From: Astrothelium macrocarpum
Taxonomy: Eukaryota > Ascomycota > Dothideomycetes > Trypetheliales > Trypetheliaceae
Assembly (NCBI GenBank): GCA_021030915.1
Contig: JAGEMR010000034.1
Span: forward strand, 186,001 to 250,000
Length of the DNA: 64,000 nucleotides
Direction of reading: 5' to 3'
Part shown: positions 43,781-54,486 of the stretch, one piece after another
Position numbering within the stretch: position 1 is the first letter of the stretch
Layout: every line of letters starts with the position of its first letter
The notes under the pieces: model-generated
Told to the model about the DNA's origin: nothing
Seen by the model: only the letters and a program-made list of their open reading frames with translations
Databases searched by the model: none
Translations under genes and position numbers: made by a program

Positions 43781-44451
43781 TGTACACTGATAATGCTGGA
43801 TGGCGAGAAGAGCAGAGAGTTCAAAATGACTTACAATATGCAAACTAATTGAACTTGAGCCTCGAACTTTTATGTAGAGGTATGCTCAATTACGACTAGG
43901 GAGAACTCAAGGCGTGAGACGGCAGGAAAGCTCTAATATCTTGGCAGCTGAACAAGAATCGGATGGCTTAGAATCAGGCGAAGGTTGCTCTTGGCAGTTC
44001 TCTACCTCGTGGTGGCGCTTTACGCGTAAGGTTGATTGCAAGGCAGAGATACGCCCTGCATATACGAATGGGAAATAGAAAGAACATACTTGAAGGTGGG
44101 GAAGAAATCAAAGGGCGGGATTGAAAATATCAAGAGACAGAAAAGGCATCACGGCAACTTGCACATAGAATTCACTGATCCGTTTCCTCGAAACACGAAT
44201 CTGCCTTGGCTCTAACAATAGTCTTGTTGTTCATGTTCTAGGCTCCTCATGAGGTCCGTGTTCTAGGCGCCTCGCGAAGTTCATGTTCTAGCCTCGTCTT
44301 AGTGTTCATGGCGCATCCTGCGGCATTCTGACCTTCGGAAAATGAGGCAGAGATCAAGAGACTGCCAACCATTGGTTGCAAGACTAGCTATGAATATCGT
44401 TGGCGTCAGACGGACGGAACTTCGCATAGAGTAGCTGCAGATTGTTCAGCA
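43781..44451. other. Shared upstream region of the permease and the next gene
   Basis: 671 bp, with a short 25-bp tandem repeat at 44234-44308. No gene seen. Confidence 0.45.
44234..44308. repeat. Three 25-bp degenerate tandem units
   Basis: Units beginning TGTTCTAG start at 44234, 44259 and 44284, spaced exactly 25 bp. The later parts diverge. A further TGTTCATG begins at 44303. Confidence 0.65.
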
Positions 44452-46842
44452 ATGGAGACGGGACAGTCGATCCAGCAATACGTGATATCGAGGCGGAGTA
44501 ACAAGGCTCGGCTGCCTAAAAGAATATCTTATGTACGAGGTGCAAGTAGGGTAGAGGTCAATGATCTCCTTGGATTTACGTTCTCTCTCAACGACATGGT
44601 ACAGAAGTAGGTAAGGTGAGAATCGTTGAAAGACGCCGGCGCTTCGGCTACAGTTCGGCCCGTTGGCTCGAAGACAGATGTCTTATCCTGTGAGCGTTGG
44701 GGATATCATCAAAGCCTTAGAAATATGTCATTGGATACATAAGAACTGCTTCAATGCAATCAACAATGCCAGGTAGAAGCCACAGCACCATGACAGCGTT
44801 GATCTTCATTGACTAATAGATTACTTCGCAGTTTGCTTTATGCGTCGTTCCGTGATGACGTCCTCCAACTGGAGATTCGCATCAAGCAGCTCCAGGCATC
44901 CTTCAACAAGGCATTCGAACAAATAGGATGGACCGACCTGACCCGACTTGATCTCCTGAACTCGGAAGCTCACGAAATTGTCGGCAATTACGTTCACACA
45001 CTCGAGGAATGCAAAAAACTCCTCAAGAGGCATGCAAAGTTCAATGGAGAACGGGCAACCGCACTTGACAATGCTTTTTGGTATACGAGAACACAACCGC
45101 ATGTCGAAAAGCTGCGAAAAGAGCTTCAGTCACACAGCGACAAAATATACCTCTTCCTTGAGCCCGTGCGACTGGAAATGGTCGCGAATATATCGGCAGA
45201 CGCGCAAGAAATCTTGACCCTTCTTCGGCGGCAAATCAGCCCTTCCAAATCACTTCCCGAGATACCTCCTTCAATAAAAAGCACTCTTGCAGACGCGCTT
45301 TGCAGAGATTGCCCAGTACGCCTCGAGGGACCCCAGGATATACCTTTAAGAGAAAGTATAGAAGCGCTTTTCCGTCATCACGGCGAATGCACAGTTGGGT
45401 CGACCAGTTCTGGTACAGCTCCGGATATAAAGCAAAAATTGAGTCTTCTTAAAGCACACTGGCTGTTTCAAACTATCCGGTCTTCTGCCTCCTTCTGTCA
45501 AAGTCGCCAAGGTTCACTTTACCGGCGCATTCTCGAACAACTGGGACAACGAATAGATGGGCAGTATGAGCTTCTCGAGATTGAGAGTTGGGATGAAAAA
45601 GACTTTGAAGGCTTAGATGAAGTTGCTTGGGCTATTTGGCCAGTCAAAGAACTCCCCAAGCTGGAGCTCTTGACAGACAAGAATGATCGAGAAGAGAAGC
45701 TTGCTGAAGTCCCCTTGGTCTGTCATTATGCAGATCAAACGGAATATTTGCATGTTTTTCGCGTCAGTGAAGCTACACTTCGGGTCGTCAGATCAAGGCA
45801 TTTAGGGAGTGGGCCTCAAATGACTGAACGTTTCTTGGATCTAGATTGCGATGGGCTGGTTCCTTTTTACGCTGTAGCTATGGCACCGTCTAGTGTCTCA
45901 TGCAACACACTGAATCTGACGAATGGTAAAGGAGGGGGCTCTTCATCTTACGACTTTCCTTCCCGCAAATCAGCTCTTCGAATTCAGACTGCCTTTACCG
46001 GCTACGATGTCATCTCTCTCACCATCGGCATTACTTGCACGGTCACTTGGCGGCGTGCTTCACGAATCAACAGGAGCGACCAAGAGAAGGGAGTAGGAGA
46101 AGTTCAAATCTGGCGATGGCCTACTTCAAAGTCTGCGGCCGGACTATCTCCGATCGAAACTACGTCGAGTAGGCGGAGCAATAGTGTGTGCTCGGGATCG
46201 GGTCAATCGAGTATCGCCCAGCAGACCTTCCAAGCTTTTGATCCCAACATTCTCTCTATCACGGATGCTCGGGGAGGTGGAGAGATGATGATTGCTGAGT
46301 TGCCTCCCCCGCCTGCACTTGTATTTCTAGTGCAACGAGATTCAAGATATACAATGTGGCACCTGGATTGTATGTTTTCGGATTCACTATCTCCGTCAGA
46401 AGATAAGCTAACTTGTCTCAAAGTATCGCAATTGGAACTGAAGAAGACAAATGCCCGATATGCAAAGACATTCAGTTCAATCCTCGAAAGGCCCAAGGGC
46501 AAAACTTTTCCCTTGAGAAGACTGAGTGTGAGTGAATCACAATTGGATTTGTGGAATATTCGCGCAATTGTGGTACCCAAGCCCGCCACGTCGAAAGACA
46601 AAAGCCAACCGGCTGTGGAAGATCTTAACGGTACGAGTGTGGTACTCGATTTTGCCACCGAAAAGAAACAGAAGGATTTTGAGGCCTACTTCCGACTTAC
46701 TGCCGTACAGCGGATGAAACAGATCCAACAATACAACCTCGGCCGCCATGTAGCACTCTCGCAGTCTGATACGCCAATGCGACGGCCCAGTCCCAGCTCT
46801 CCTACTGCATGCAGTGAGCGCAATAATTCCACTAGTACTTGA
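44452..46842 (+). CDS. Uncharacterised fungal protein with helical N-terminus
   Basis: Proposed two exons, 44452-44606 and 44832-46842, 721 residues. Exon 1 is a short ATG frame (METGQSIQQYVISRR...SLNDMVQ) and the intron is 225 bp, long for this window, ending with a CTAAT branch 14 bp before CAG. The main frame has no usable ATG start. Residues about 55-190 are all-helical and heptad-like (ASFRDDVLQLEIRIKQLQASF), like the N-terminal helical bundles of fungal HeLo/STAND-type proteins. The rest is mixed, with a late beta-rich part and a charged C-terminus (DFEAYFRLTAVQRMKQIQQYN) seen in the same uncharacterised family. No enzyme motif. An alternative 5' exon cannot be excluded. Confidence 0.55.
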
Positions 46843-47571
46843 AAGGAGACAGCGAGCTTTTCCTTTCCTTGAAAGCAGTTCTAAACTATGCATTTCTTGC
46901 TGGCAACTCGGTTTGTATATAGTTCGGAGATACCCAATCATTTATAACGATCACTCATTCATAATGAAATGTTACTGTTAGAGTGTAATAACTTTGACCT
47001 GTTTTATTTTCGTTCCGACTGCACAGACGTATGAATGTAGAAACCTTGCAAATGAGAGGCGCGATTGGCCTAGTCACTGGGACATGCTTTGCGCGTTACC
47101 CTTCAATGACAACGAAAAGCCATCGACGAGACACCCAAGTTCGTCAATTAATATCCGAATAAGGATCGTCAATACGATTGTCTACTATGTTTTAGTCGTA
47201 GACAAACACGGTCAAACGCTACCGTACAAATCTCCGCCGTGCAACTTCAGACCCCGTATATTATGTATACCCTAGAAATCAATCACCCGCATGACGTAAC
47301 ACTAAAGGCTAGTTGTCGTCTTATTAAATAGGACGGAATTTTGATGAGTACACCCAAGTCATTGTATCGTAGCTACGCACCAATGAGCATACACAGGTAC
47401 TGTCCCATATTCCATGTTTCCATCTTCTCCTTTTCCCCGTCTTGCTTGCCTGCCTTTTTTCCTTTTTTCCTGTAATGTAAGGATGTCATAGTCATGCTGG
47501 GAAAGATTGATCATAGAAACCATAAATCCTAATAATTTGCAAAATCTTGTCATCTCCATGTTGGTAAAATA
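46843..47571. other. Intergenic region
   Basis: About 730 bp without a supported gene. AT-rich 3' end of the preceding gene and promoter of the secreted-protein gene. Confidence 0.45.
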
Positions 47572-48605
47572 ATGAGTTCCTTGGCCTTCAATTTTATACT
47601 TTTCTTCGGTCTATTAGTTACCTCTTTCAATGTCTACGGAAAGATCGAGAATGGAAACCCAATGTGAGTTGTTGTGGGTAGGGATTACAATCATAAGAGT
47701 TCTAAAGATTGTCTAGCGACTTTAGTATTACGCTAAATGGACGGCCTGTTGCTACCAATTCCAGCTTTCGCTATCCGATAGCTATGGAAGCCAATGACCG
47801 AAGGCGGAGTAGTTCGCTAACCGACCTTATATTATTCAAAAGAGTAGATCCGTCTTACCCTATCAATAAGTGCCCACAGCCAAGCCGTCCAATGCTTAAC
47901 GAATTTGGGGGATCGGGATGTGATAGACTTACAGGCTCGATGAGAACTTGGCAACTGATTTGCAACAATGCCACGAATGTAAAAGCATTTACTGGGCATT
48001 GCGAGCCCAGCTTTACGTGTATCGATAGTCCTATTGGCCCTGCGTATGGGGAGTTTCCAATGGCCATGTGCATTTCTCCACAGGGTATTCAAGAACTCGA
48101 GATAGAAGGAACGTACAGCATTATTGAACGAGTTGTTCTTTCTGTACAACATCCGAGTGGAATTCAACTTGGAATAGACGATCGAATCAATGCTATTCAA
48201 GTCATCTTGGCTCGTGTGGAACAGGCAGTCGCTGCATATATTAACAAGACAGCTATAAAGAGCGACGACAATGGGCAAGGCTCCGATACTGCTGGACAAG
48301 GCGAACGTCTTGCGGAGCGAGAAAACAATCTCCATGAACAAATTTGGGCACAGGATAATCGACTGACCAGACGTAATAGTGATGAAACTCTCTTCAGTGC
48401 TAGTTCGATCACCTTGGAGGCCAAGGATAAAGATGGCAATACCTTGGGCCAGACGGTCTCGTGCACGGATTGTCCAGGCATAGACTACTTTAAGTGGCCT
48501 GCAGGGACAACCCATTTTGAGTTAAACATAACTTTGTCGAACCCAAGTGATAGGGCAGTTGTTAAGATCTTTGGATGGTCTTATAAGGCAGCAAATGCTG
48601 ACTAA
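47572..48605 (+). CDS. Secreted protein of unknown function
   Basis: Two exons, 47572-47663 and 47717-48605 (53-bp intron, GTGAGT...CTAG), 326 residues. The first exon supplies a clean signal peptide (MSSLAFNFILFFGLLVTSFN, cleavage likely after VYG) that the open frame alone would lack. The mature part has eight Cys, including CDRLTG, NKCPQ and a C-terminal CTDC, two N-x-S/T sites, a central helical and acidic segment and an end (TTHFELNITLSNPSDRAVVKIFGWSY) that looks like a beta-rich module. I recognise no catalytic motif. Possible roles such as effector, wall or adhesion protein are guesses. It lies beside a secreted GH43-like gene, convergent with it. Confidence 0.65.
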
Positions 48606-48700
48606 ATATGATAACCTTGAATTTTAGTAGTCTTCTTCATTAAATGGATTCTGAGTAATCGCTTATAAACCGTCGTAACAACTTTGGCGTAATCGCCGAC

Positions 48701-50335
48701 TCACGCCTGACGATCTATAGATGCAAACCATTTGATCTCTTTCCCACTTATTACCTTCACCGGCGGTTCGTTTCCTGCTTTCCCCCTCAATGACACCTGC
48801 CCCGGGCCTTGCGTGAACAGCGCTCTCGTCGTCGTCCGCGCATCAAACGCGCCTTCCCCATTCTCCGTCACCAAATAACACAGTGGTGTCACCTCCGACC
48901 CAGTCAATGCCAGCCCCAACCGATCCCCTTGGTGCACGATCACGTTCCCCGCTATCTCTACCGTGCGCACCTCCAACGCCGCTGAAATATTCTGTGCCCC
49001 AAATGTCGCTGTGCCAAGCGTCTCCCACACATAGTGCGGGGTGAAGAAATCCGCATTGCTCTGAAACCGAAATATTGTGACACTGAGTGCGGCGGCGCTG
49101 GTAGGCGCGCCGGCAAGATTGAAGCCCACCGAGCGGAGGGAGCCGGTTGTGGAGGCTTGCCAGGTTTGATAGAGCGCGACGGTGGGAATGTCGCATTCCT
49201 GGGTGTAAGGCGCAAGAGATGGGGAGCTGTCAGTTGCGGTAGTGGCGGCGCTGGTTGCAATGTTGGTGTTGCCGCGGAGGAGAGAGACGGGAAAGGTTGC
49301 ACTGAGCTCGCAGTCGAGGTCTGCAATGGAGCCGTCTGGGTTGAAGTGAAGAGGCTGGAATTGATGTCCATGAGCACCGGTTCGGATCCCAGTTAAAGGT
49401 GCAGTAGAGAAAAGGTCAGTTTGATGGAGGTAAGTGGTCTCGCGGGAGGAAGAAGGCAAGCTAAGCACGCCTGTAGATTGACCACCACAGGAATAGCCGC
49501 TGATTATCTGCCTTTCCCAGGGACCTTGGATGGATTTTGAGCGATATATGATTAGGAATGTACCAGTGCAGAAACCGCAAGTGTTGGAGGCACTGATGTA
49601 GACGTAGGCACCGCGCTTGAAAATATCGGGAGATTCGGCTTCGTAATCGACGAGATCGCCATTGGAGAGGACGTGGTAAGCTTCACCAGTGGTATTCAAG
49701 AAATCCGGGGCCAGTCGCTGAACGTATAGGCTCTGGTTGAATGGAGGCCAGATGGACGCTCCGGTCGTGGTGAAATCTATCAGGGAGTACACCAGATAGC
49801 CGACGCCATCCACAACGGAAACACTAAAATCTCCGCCTTGGGTGCCCTCAGGCTGAACTCCCACCAAGGCTCGATTAGCTAGTTGGGTGTATCCGCTGGT
49901 GGGCGAGGAACTCGTGAATACAACATAACCCGGAGATCCCGCGTTGACCCAGAGCACATATTTGCGCGTGGCTTCATTGTAAATGATATGGGGCCTCCCA
50001 CAATTTCCAGACTCGGCACACAATGTTGCAATCGTTGTGTCGTTTGGGTTGAGGATAAAGCCATTGCTTGTCCAAGAAACTAAGTCCGGGGATGACCATG
50101 TCGAGATCCCGCAAAAGTCTTTGCCACAGCCGAAGTTAAGGCCATACCAAACATATGTCCCACCTAGAAAGTCGATTTTGCCGCTTGTAGAATCAATGGC
50201 ATTCCCGTCAGTGTCGAACTGGTATTCGATGGAATTTTTGAGGGTAGTGGTCACTGTTTTTTGGGCTTCAACGCGATGAGACGAAAGGGAAATTCCAATG
50301 GCGATTAGTAGAGCTACCAGGTGAACGATCATCAT
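48701..50335 (-). CDS. Secreted glycoside hydrolase, GH43-like
   Basis: Single exon, 544 residues from the ATG of MMIVHLVALLIAIGISLSSH, a signal peptide with cleavage near Ala24. The mature part begins with repeated beta strands of a five-bladed propeller: GGTYVWYGLNFGCGKDFCGISTW is the first blade region, DLVSWTSNGFIL is typical of a GH43 blade, then GRPHIIYNEATRKYVLWV and EAESPDIFKRGAYVYI, the last carrying a likely acid residue. Such enzymes cut arabinan, xylan or galactan side chains. About 200 C-terminal residues form a beta-rich module, perhaps a carbohydrate-binding domain. The specific substrate is not readable. Family assignment is by layout and motifs, not by search. Confidence 0.75.
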   Translation of the reverse strand: MMIVHLVALLIAIGISLSSHRVEAQKTVTTTLKNSIEYQFDTDGNAIDSTSGKIDFLGGTYVWYGLNFGCGKDFCGISTWSSPDLVSWTSNGFILNPNDTTIATLCAESGNCGRPHIIYNEATRKYVLWVNAGSPGYVVFTSSSPTSGYTQLANRALVGVQPEGTQGGDFSVSVVDGVGYLVYSLIDFTTTGASIWPPFNQSLYVQRLAPDFLNTTGEAYHVLSNGDLVDYEAESPDIFKRGAYVYISASNTCGFCTGTFLIIYRSKSIQGPWERQIISGYSCGGQSTGVLSLPSSSRETTYLHQTDLFSTAPLTGIRTGAHGHQFQPLHFNPDGSIADLDCELSATFPVSLLRGNTNIATSAATTATDSSPSLAPYTQECDIPTVALYQTWQASTTGSLRSVGFNLAGAPTSAAALSVTIFRFQSNADFFTPHYVWETLGTATFGAQNISAALEVRTVEIAGNVIVHQGDRLGLALTGSEVTPLCYLVTENGEGAFDARTTTRALFTQGPGQVSLRGKAGNEPPVKVISGKEIKWFASIDRQA

Positions 50336-51413
50336 GACGAAGAAATCAAACAGTTATGAGGACAAAAAAGATACAAAGACGCGTACTCGTACCTTGCAGC
50401 ATATGGTGTCAGCGACAGGTAATGATGAGCGCCTCAGTGGCTTCAAGCATTGCCCCGACCCATACCACGTTTTATTTGTACCAATTGAGCACGGGCACAA
50501 GATTATTCCACGGCCCAGAGGCTTGAAATTGATCTGACGGACTGGCTCAAGAGCGCGAGTCAGAGAGATGATGTACTTTACGTCGACTATACCTCAAATG
50601 CTTGACGATTTCCTTAGAGTGATGGTTGATTTCAAGGGTTAAGATTATTTCCCCGGAAAATTGAGTGGCTCGCGGGGTCATCAAAGCAGGGAAGACCCTG
50701 CACTCCGCATTTTCATGCGGATACCAGGCTCGGTAGTCGATGCATTCGCATGCACCAGTCAAGGTTATGCCTTGAAATTTTCGTGCGTTGGATGCCGCTG
50801 AGAGCGTGTCCGATGGCAAAGCCGAAGAGAACCAAATGTATGATTATGCGTGTACATATTTCGCTGTAATTAAGTCAATGTACTGTTGGTCATTATTGAA
50901 GTTTTTCGAAGCGCTTTTCCAATGCATTAGTGCAACATTGAGTTTTGTATCTATAAAGTTGTCCCGAAACGAGCTCGAGATTGAAGCAATTTTGCCAAAG
51001 GCCGGCGATAGAAAGCCAGCCACAGTTTATGTCGCACGCCCGCAAAAGTAGAATTGAGAATGTGGATAACGTCGGGGAATCACAGATGGTTTGCATGCAC
51101 TAAAGTTAGCAATAACAAATTTCACGGACCACAAAAGTCAAAAGTTAGCCGCTCGCAAATTCGGGCGACACCTGATACTACTCTAAGCCATCAAAGGCGG
51201 AAGACTCTGTTATTAAGAGATGCCTCTGAAAACCGTGGCGTTTGTTATGGGTCAGAGTCTCGCCGATGAGTGTATCTTGAATTATGTCCTGTGCGATTTG
51301 TGGTATTTCTTGTTGCAAACGCTGGTACAAGTATATATTGATGTCGAGTGAAGGTTCTCATTGAAATCTTCTTCGAAAGCCGTTGAACATACAGATGAAA
51401 CGGTTGTGGGATA
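50336..51413. other. Intergenic region
   Basis: About 1.1 kb between the GH43-like start and the stop of qutA, both on the minus strand. Small frames here show no support. Confidence 0.45.
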
Positions 51414-53696
51414 TTAAATAGCGCCGAATTCGCGTGAGAAAATTTCCGTAACATCACGGCCAGGGGCGAATCCTAAATTGGCGATGAATTGTGCATCGAT
51501 TTCCGCATTGTCAACACAACCAGCTAGTTCAAGGTCATCAAGCATGGCATCATAGTTCATCGCCACATTAGTGAAATTTTGCTGTCCCGCGGTCTGCTCC
51601 CAAGGTGGTTTCAATGAAGAGGAGTTCATGGCTGACTCGGAACCAATGGGATTGACGAGCATGTGGGAAGGATGAACTTCGAGAGAAGGACCAGGAACTG
51701 AAGGAATTTGGTTTGTTGCAGGAGTTTGATATAGCGATGATTCGATTGGAGTACTCATGGCTATTGAGGGAGCCAGCGGTAAGATGCCAGTATGACTCTG
51801 GGGTCTGTCTCGACGCGATTGCTCTGGATTGTTCCATATCGAGAAAAGCGATTTTTTAAGCTCTTTTAATCGTGCGTGGCCGTCCTCTCGAAGCATAGTT
51901 GTATTATTCTTATCGGCAAGAAATGGAACGAGGAATGCCGAGAAGATGGGTGGAGCACCGCAGACACCAAACTTTGCGATATATCGTTCAACTGTATCGA
52001 TAAGGGAACTTTGAATGGCTCCCAAGTCATCGCCAAGAGCTTCAGCGACATCTGAGGGGTTCCCGATTTGATCTTCAGACGATACTAGAGTGCGTGCCCA
52101 CAAGAGTGCAACTTTGACAATATACGGTGACGGAACGGGGACATATTCGAGATTCGTGGATGTGACATTGAATTGCGAAGCAGGCTCTATGACTTGTTGT
52201 AGCCGATAGATCAAGTTGAGATCGCGCCCACAGCTTTTGTTCAGCCATGCGCTATTTATCACCTTGAGTGTCTGGCAAAGTTGATTGAAGGTACTTAGGC
52301 AGTGTGCAGGATTTCGAGCAGGACGTGAGAGTTCTTCATCAGCACCAAATCCCTCACATGGTCTCCACGGCTCCCACTCCTCAACTTCGTTCTCTGATAA
52401 TGGCGGAATCTCAATAAGATCTTCCGTCTTCAATTGAGGTAGTTTATTGTAGCGGACTGCAACAATCGTGTCCATGACGAAGCAAGCAAGTATTGCTATT
52501 TGACGCCTTGATCGATCTCGCACGTCGCCAGACTCCTGAGTGGTATCATGACAATGTAGTATCCGGATTGCCAAACCGACTAATACCCACGCAGAAGTTA
52601 AGCTGTCTCTACCTAGATTCGCCAAAGTCAACAACAGTAACGCACGAATGTGTTGAATTTGAAAAGGTCCGTCATCTGGGGGAATCAGGCCACGAGCGAT
52701 GTCATAGATTTGGTGCGGGAGAACCCTGTCACCATTCTGCTCCGCGTCCGATGGAATCGAAGATTTTGAGCTCGCTGCATCTTGGATTGACGCTAGAGCT
52801 AGAGCACTCCATAACTCAGCATGCGCGCCGGAAGAAGGCTCTGATTGAGTGATGAAAAGACCCTGTTCAGGATACAGATACGATGTCCGGAAAATATCCT
52901 GTTTTTCGAGGATAGGGAACCAGCTATGAGTATATGAGAAGTATATATCTAGAAGACGCCAGTGGTTAAATGGTAGCTTTAGGGGTCGGATAGCAGAAGC
53001 AGGTCCAGCAGCAATTGCAAATGACGGTAGAGATTCTCTTGGAACTGCGCCCAAGCCAGGTTCTCCATCACCTCGCTGACCCACCTGCGCCCCTGTACCT
53101 CGCTGAGGCCCAGCAGAGTGTGGAGCAACCGGTTGGGGCTGCGGATCCCGCGATGATCTGTCGGCTTCCCCATAGCTGTCGCTATTATCTTCATCTTCTT
53201 GAGAAATCTTGTCACGGAGTTGCGATGGAGGCTCTGTTCCAGAAAGAACGCGGTCTATGTCTCTAAACATCTTACTCTTCCGCCACCTTCTTAAAAGTCG
53301 ATCGGCGCCGGCGCTTTCCTGCCCAGATAATAGCTTCTGGCCCTGACCATCTTCACGAGTGAGGAAGCCATTGAAAGCTTCTCCACTAGCAGGGACCTTC
53401 TCGAATACCCATGCCAAAGTTATTTCCAGTGATCGAATATAGCCAGGTTGGACGCCTCTCTTCCGAGGGTTGGCTTCATAGGTGCAAGACCGATTCTGCG
53501 ATATACAGGAGTAGCATCTCGGCTGGGTACCATCACATTTTTCACGCGCAGTACGACACTGATCGCAGGCACGAGAGACGCGATGGCGCTTTGCAGGAAC
53601 GGACGTGTTTGGATGGTTGGGAGTACTATCGCCATGAGGCCTAATCTCGGTGGCTTTTCGCTTTGATGGTGTCATTAGACTTTGGTCGACAGGCAT
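51414..53696 (-). CDS. qutA: Quinate pathway transcriptional activator
   Basis: Single exon, 760 residues from the ATG at 53696 (MPVDQSLMTPSKRK). The upstream codons are not ATG. The Zn2Cys6 cluster is C44-x2-C47-x6-C54-x6-C61-x2-C64-x6-C71, followed by RKRGVQPGYIRSLEITLAWVFEKV, a linker very close to that of QutA/Qa-1F, the activator of quinate and shikimate use in Aspergillus and Neurospora. A fungal-specific TF domain follows (PFNHWRLLDIYFSYTHSWFPILEKQ, AWVLVGLAIRILHCH). The C-terminus is acidic and Ser/Thr-rich, as in activation domains. Genomic position next to qutR and qutD supports the name. In the family, quinate relieves repression and QutA then turns on the structural genes. The QutA target sites in this window are only partly matched. 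Confidence 0.85.
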   Translation of the reverse strand: MPVDQSLMTPSKRKATEIRPHGDSTPNHPNTSVPAKRHRVSRACDQCRTAREKCDGTQPRCYSCISQNRSCTYEANPRKRGVQPGYIRSLEITLAWVFEKVPASGEAFNGFLTREDGQGQKLLSGQESAGADRLLRRWRKSKMFRDIDRVLSGTEPPSQLRDKISQEDEDNSDSYGEADRSSRDPQPQPVAPHSAGPQRGTGAQVGQRGDGEPGLGAVPRESLPSFAIAAGPASAIRPLKLPFNHWRLLDIYFSYTHSWFPILEKQDIFRTSYLYPEQGLFITQSEPSSGAHAELWSALALASIQDAASSKSSIPSDAEQNGDRVLPHQIYDIARGLIPPDDGPFQIQHIRALLLLTLANLGRDSLTSAWVLVGLAIRILHCHDTTQESGDVRDRSRRQIAILACFVMDTIVAVRYNKLPQLKTEDLIEIPPLSENEVEEWEPWRPCEGFGADEELSRPARNPAHCLSTFNQLCQTLKVINSAWLNKSCGRDLNLIYRLQQVIEPASQFNVTSTNLEYVPVPSPYIVKVALLWARTLVSSEDQIGNPSDVAEALGDDLGAIQSSLIDTVERYIAKFGVCGAPPIFSAFLVPFLADKNNTTMLREDGHARLKELKKSLFSIWNNPEQSRRDRPQSHTGILPLAPSIAMSTPIESSLYQTPATNQIPSVPGPSLEVHPSHMLVNPIGSESAMNSSSLKPPWEQTAGQQNFTNVAMNYDAMLDDLELAGCVDNAEIDAQFIANLGFAPGRDVTEIFSREFGAI

Positions 53697-54486
53697 TAGC
53701 AAGATGCCCGAGCCATATCAATCGCGTCGTGATGCGAGATCTGCTAAAGCCGGAGACGTAGTCGGGCTGACAATAGTGGTTGCAGAGGTAATGATGGTGA
53801 TGGCGAGGATGGCTTGAGGCTCCTACTTCTGTTGATCATAGTGTTGAGATGAAACTAACGAACGAAAACGCCGGCGCATTGCTACTTCTTGACCTCGGCT
53901 CGTCTCTGCGATATGCTTTGGGGACGCTTTCCTCGATTCTTCGGGGTGGATATGCTTGTAGACGATTGAGTCGATAAATCAAGTGACATTTGCGGTTTTC
54001 ATCGGGGTTTCCACTCCAAAGCTCACAAGTTCGATGGATTGCGGGTTACGGAAAAGCCGATGCACATGAATCTGCATTTTTGGATTGCTTTGTTTTCGTA
54101 CAGCCACTGAAATATATTGTTCTAAAATTGCTGTAGCAAAAGCTTGCAATCCAGAATTCTGTAGCTTCATATTATAGGGTTCGGAAGTTGTATTTTGGTG
54201 TGGTGGAATATAATTAGACTCTAATTGATTTGTTAGTGAGGGTCCCCCAATTTTCATACGTCGGTTTTCTTTTGATGCCTGGTCGGTTGAGTATTCTTCC
54301 ACCCAGCAGATATTCAGGTGCTCAAACTATCAGCTTTCCAATTGGAGCTTTTTGTTGATGAGTTGTTCTGCCGATGAATCAACTGAGAATCACAGGTTGC
54401 GATATTGCTGGAGTTGTTCATGATTCGTTCACAGGTTGACAGCTAAAGACGACACGACGAAGAGAATTTAAAGGTCCACTCTCACA
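53697..54486. promoter_or_regulatory. Divergent qutA-qutR promoter region
   Basis: 790 bp between divergent starts. No strong match to the published activator site was seen by eye. Confidence 0.4.

Noticed and set aside
47832..48515. 227-codon minus-strand open frame opposite the secreted gene
   Set aside because: The sense strand has a signal-peptide exon, a valid splice and coding-like sequence. The antisense frame is likely its shadow.
50788..51051. 87-codon plus-strand frame
   Set aside because: Low-complexity look, no motif, no supporting exon.
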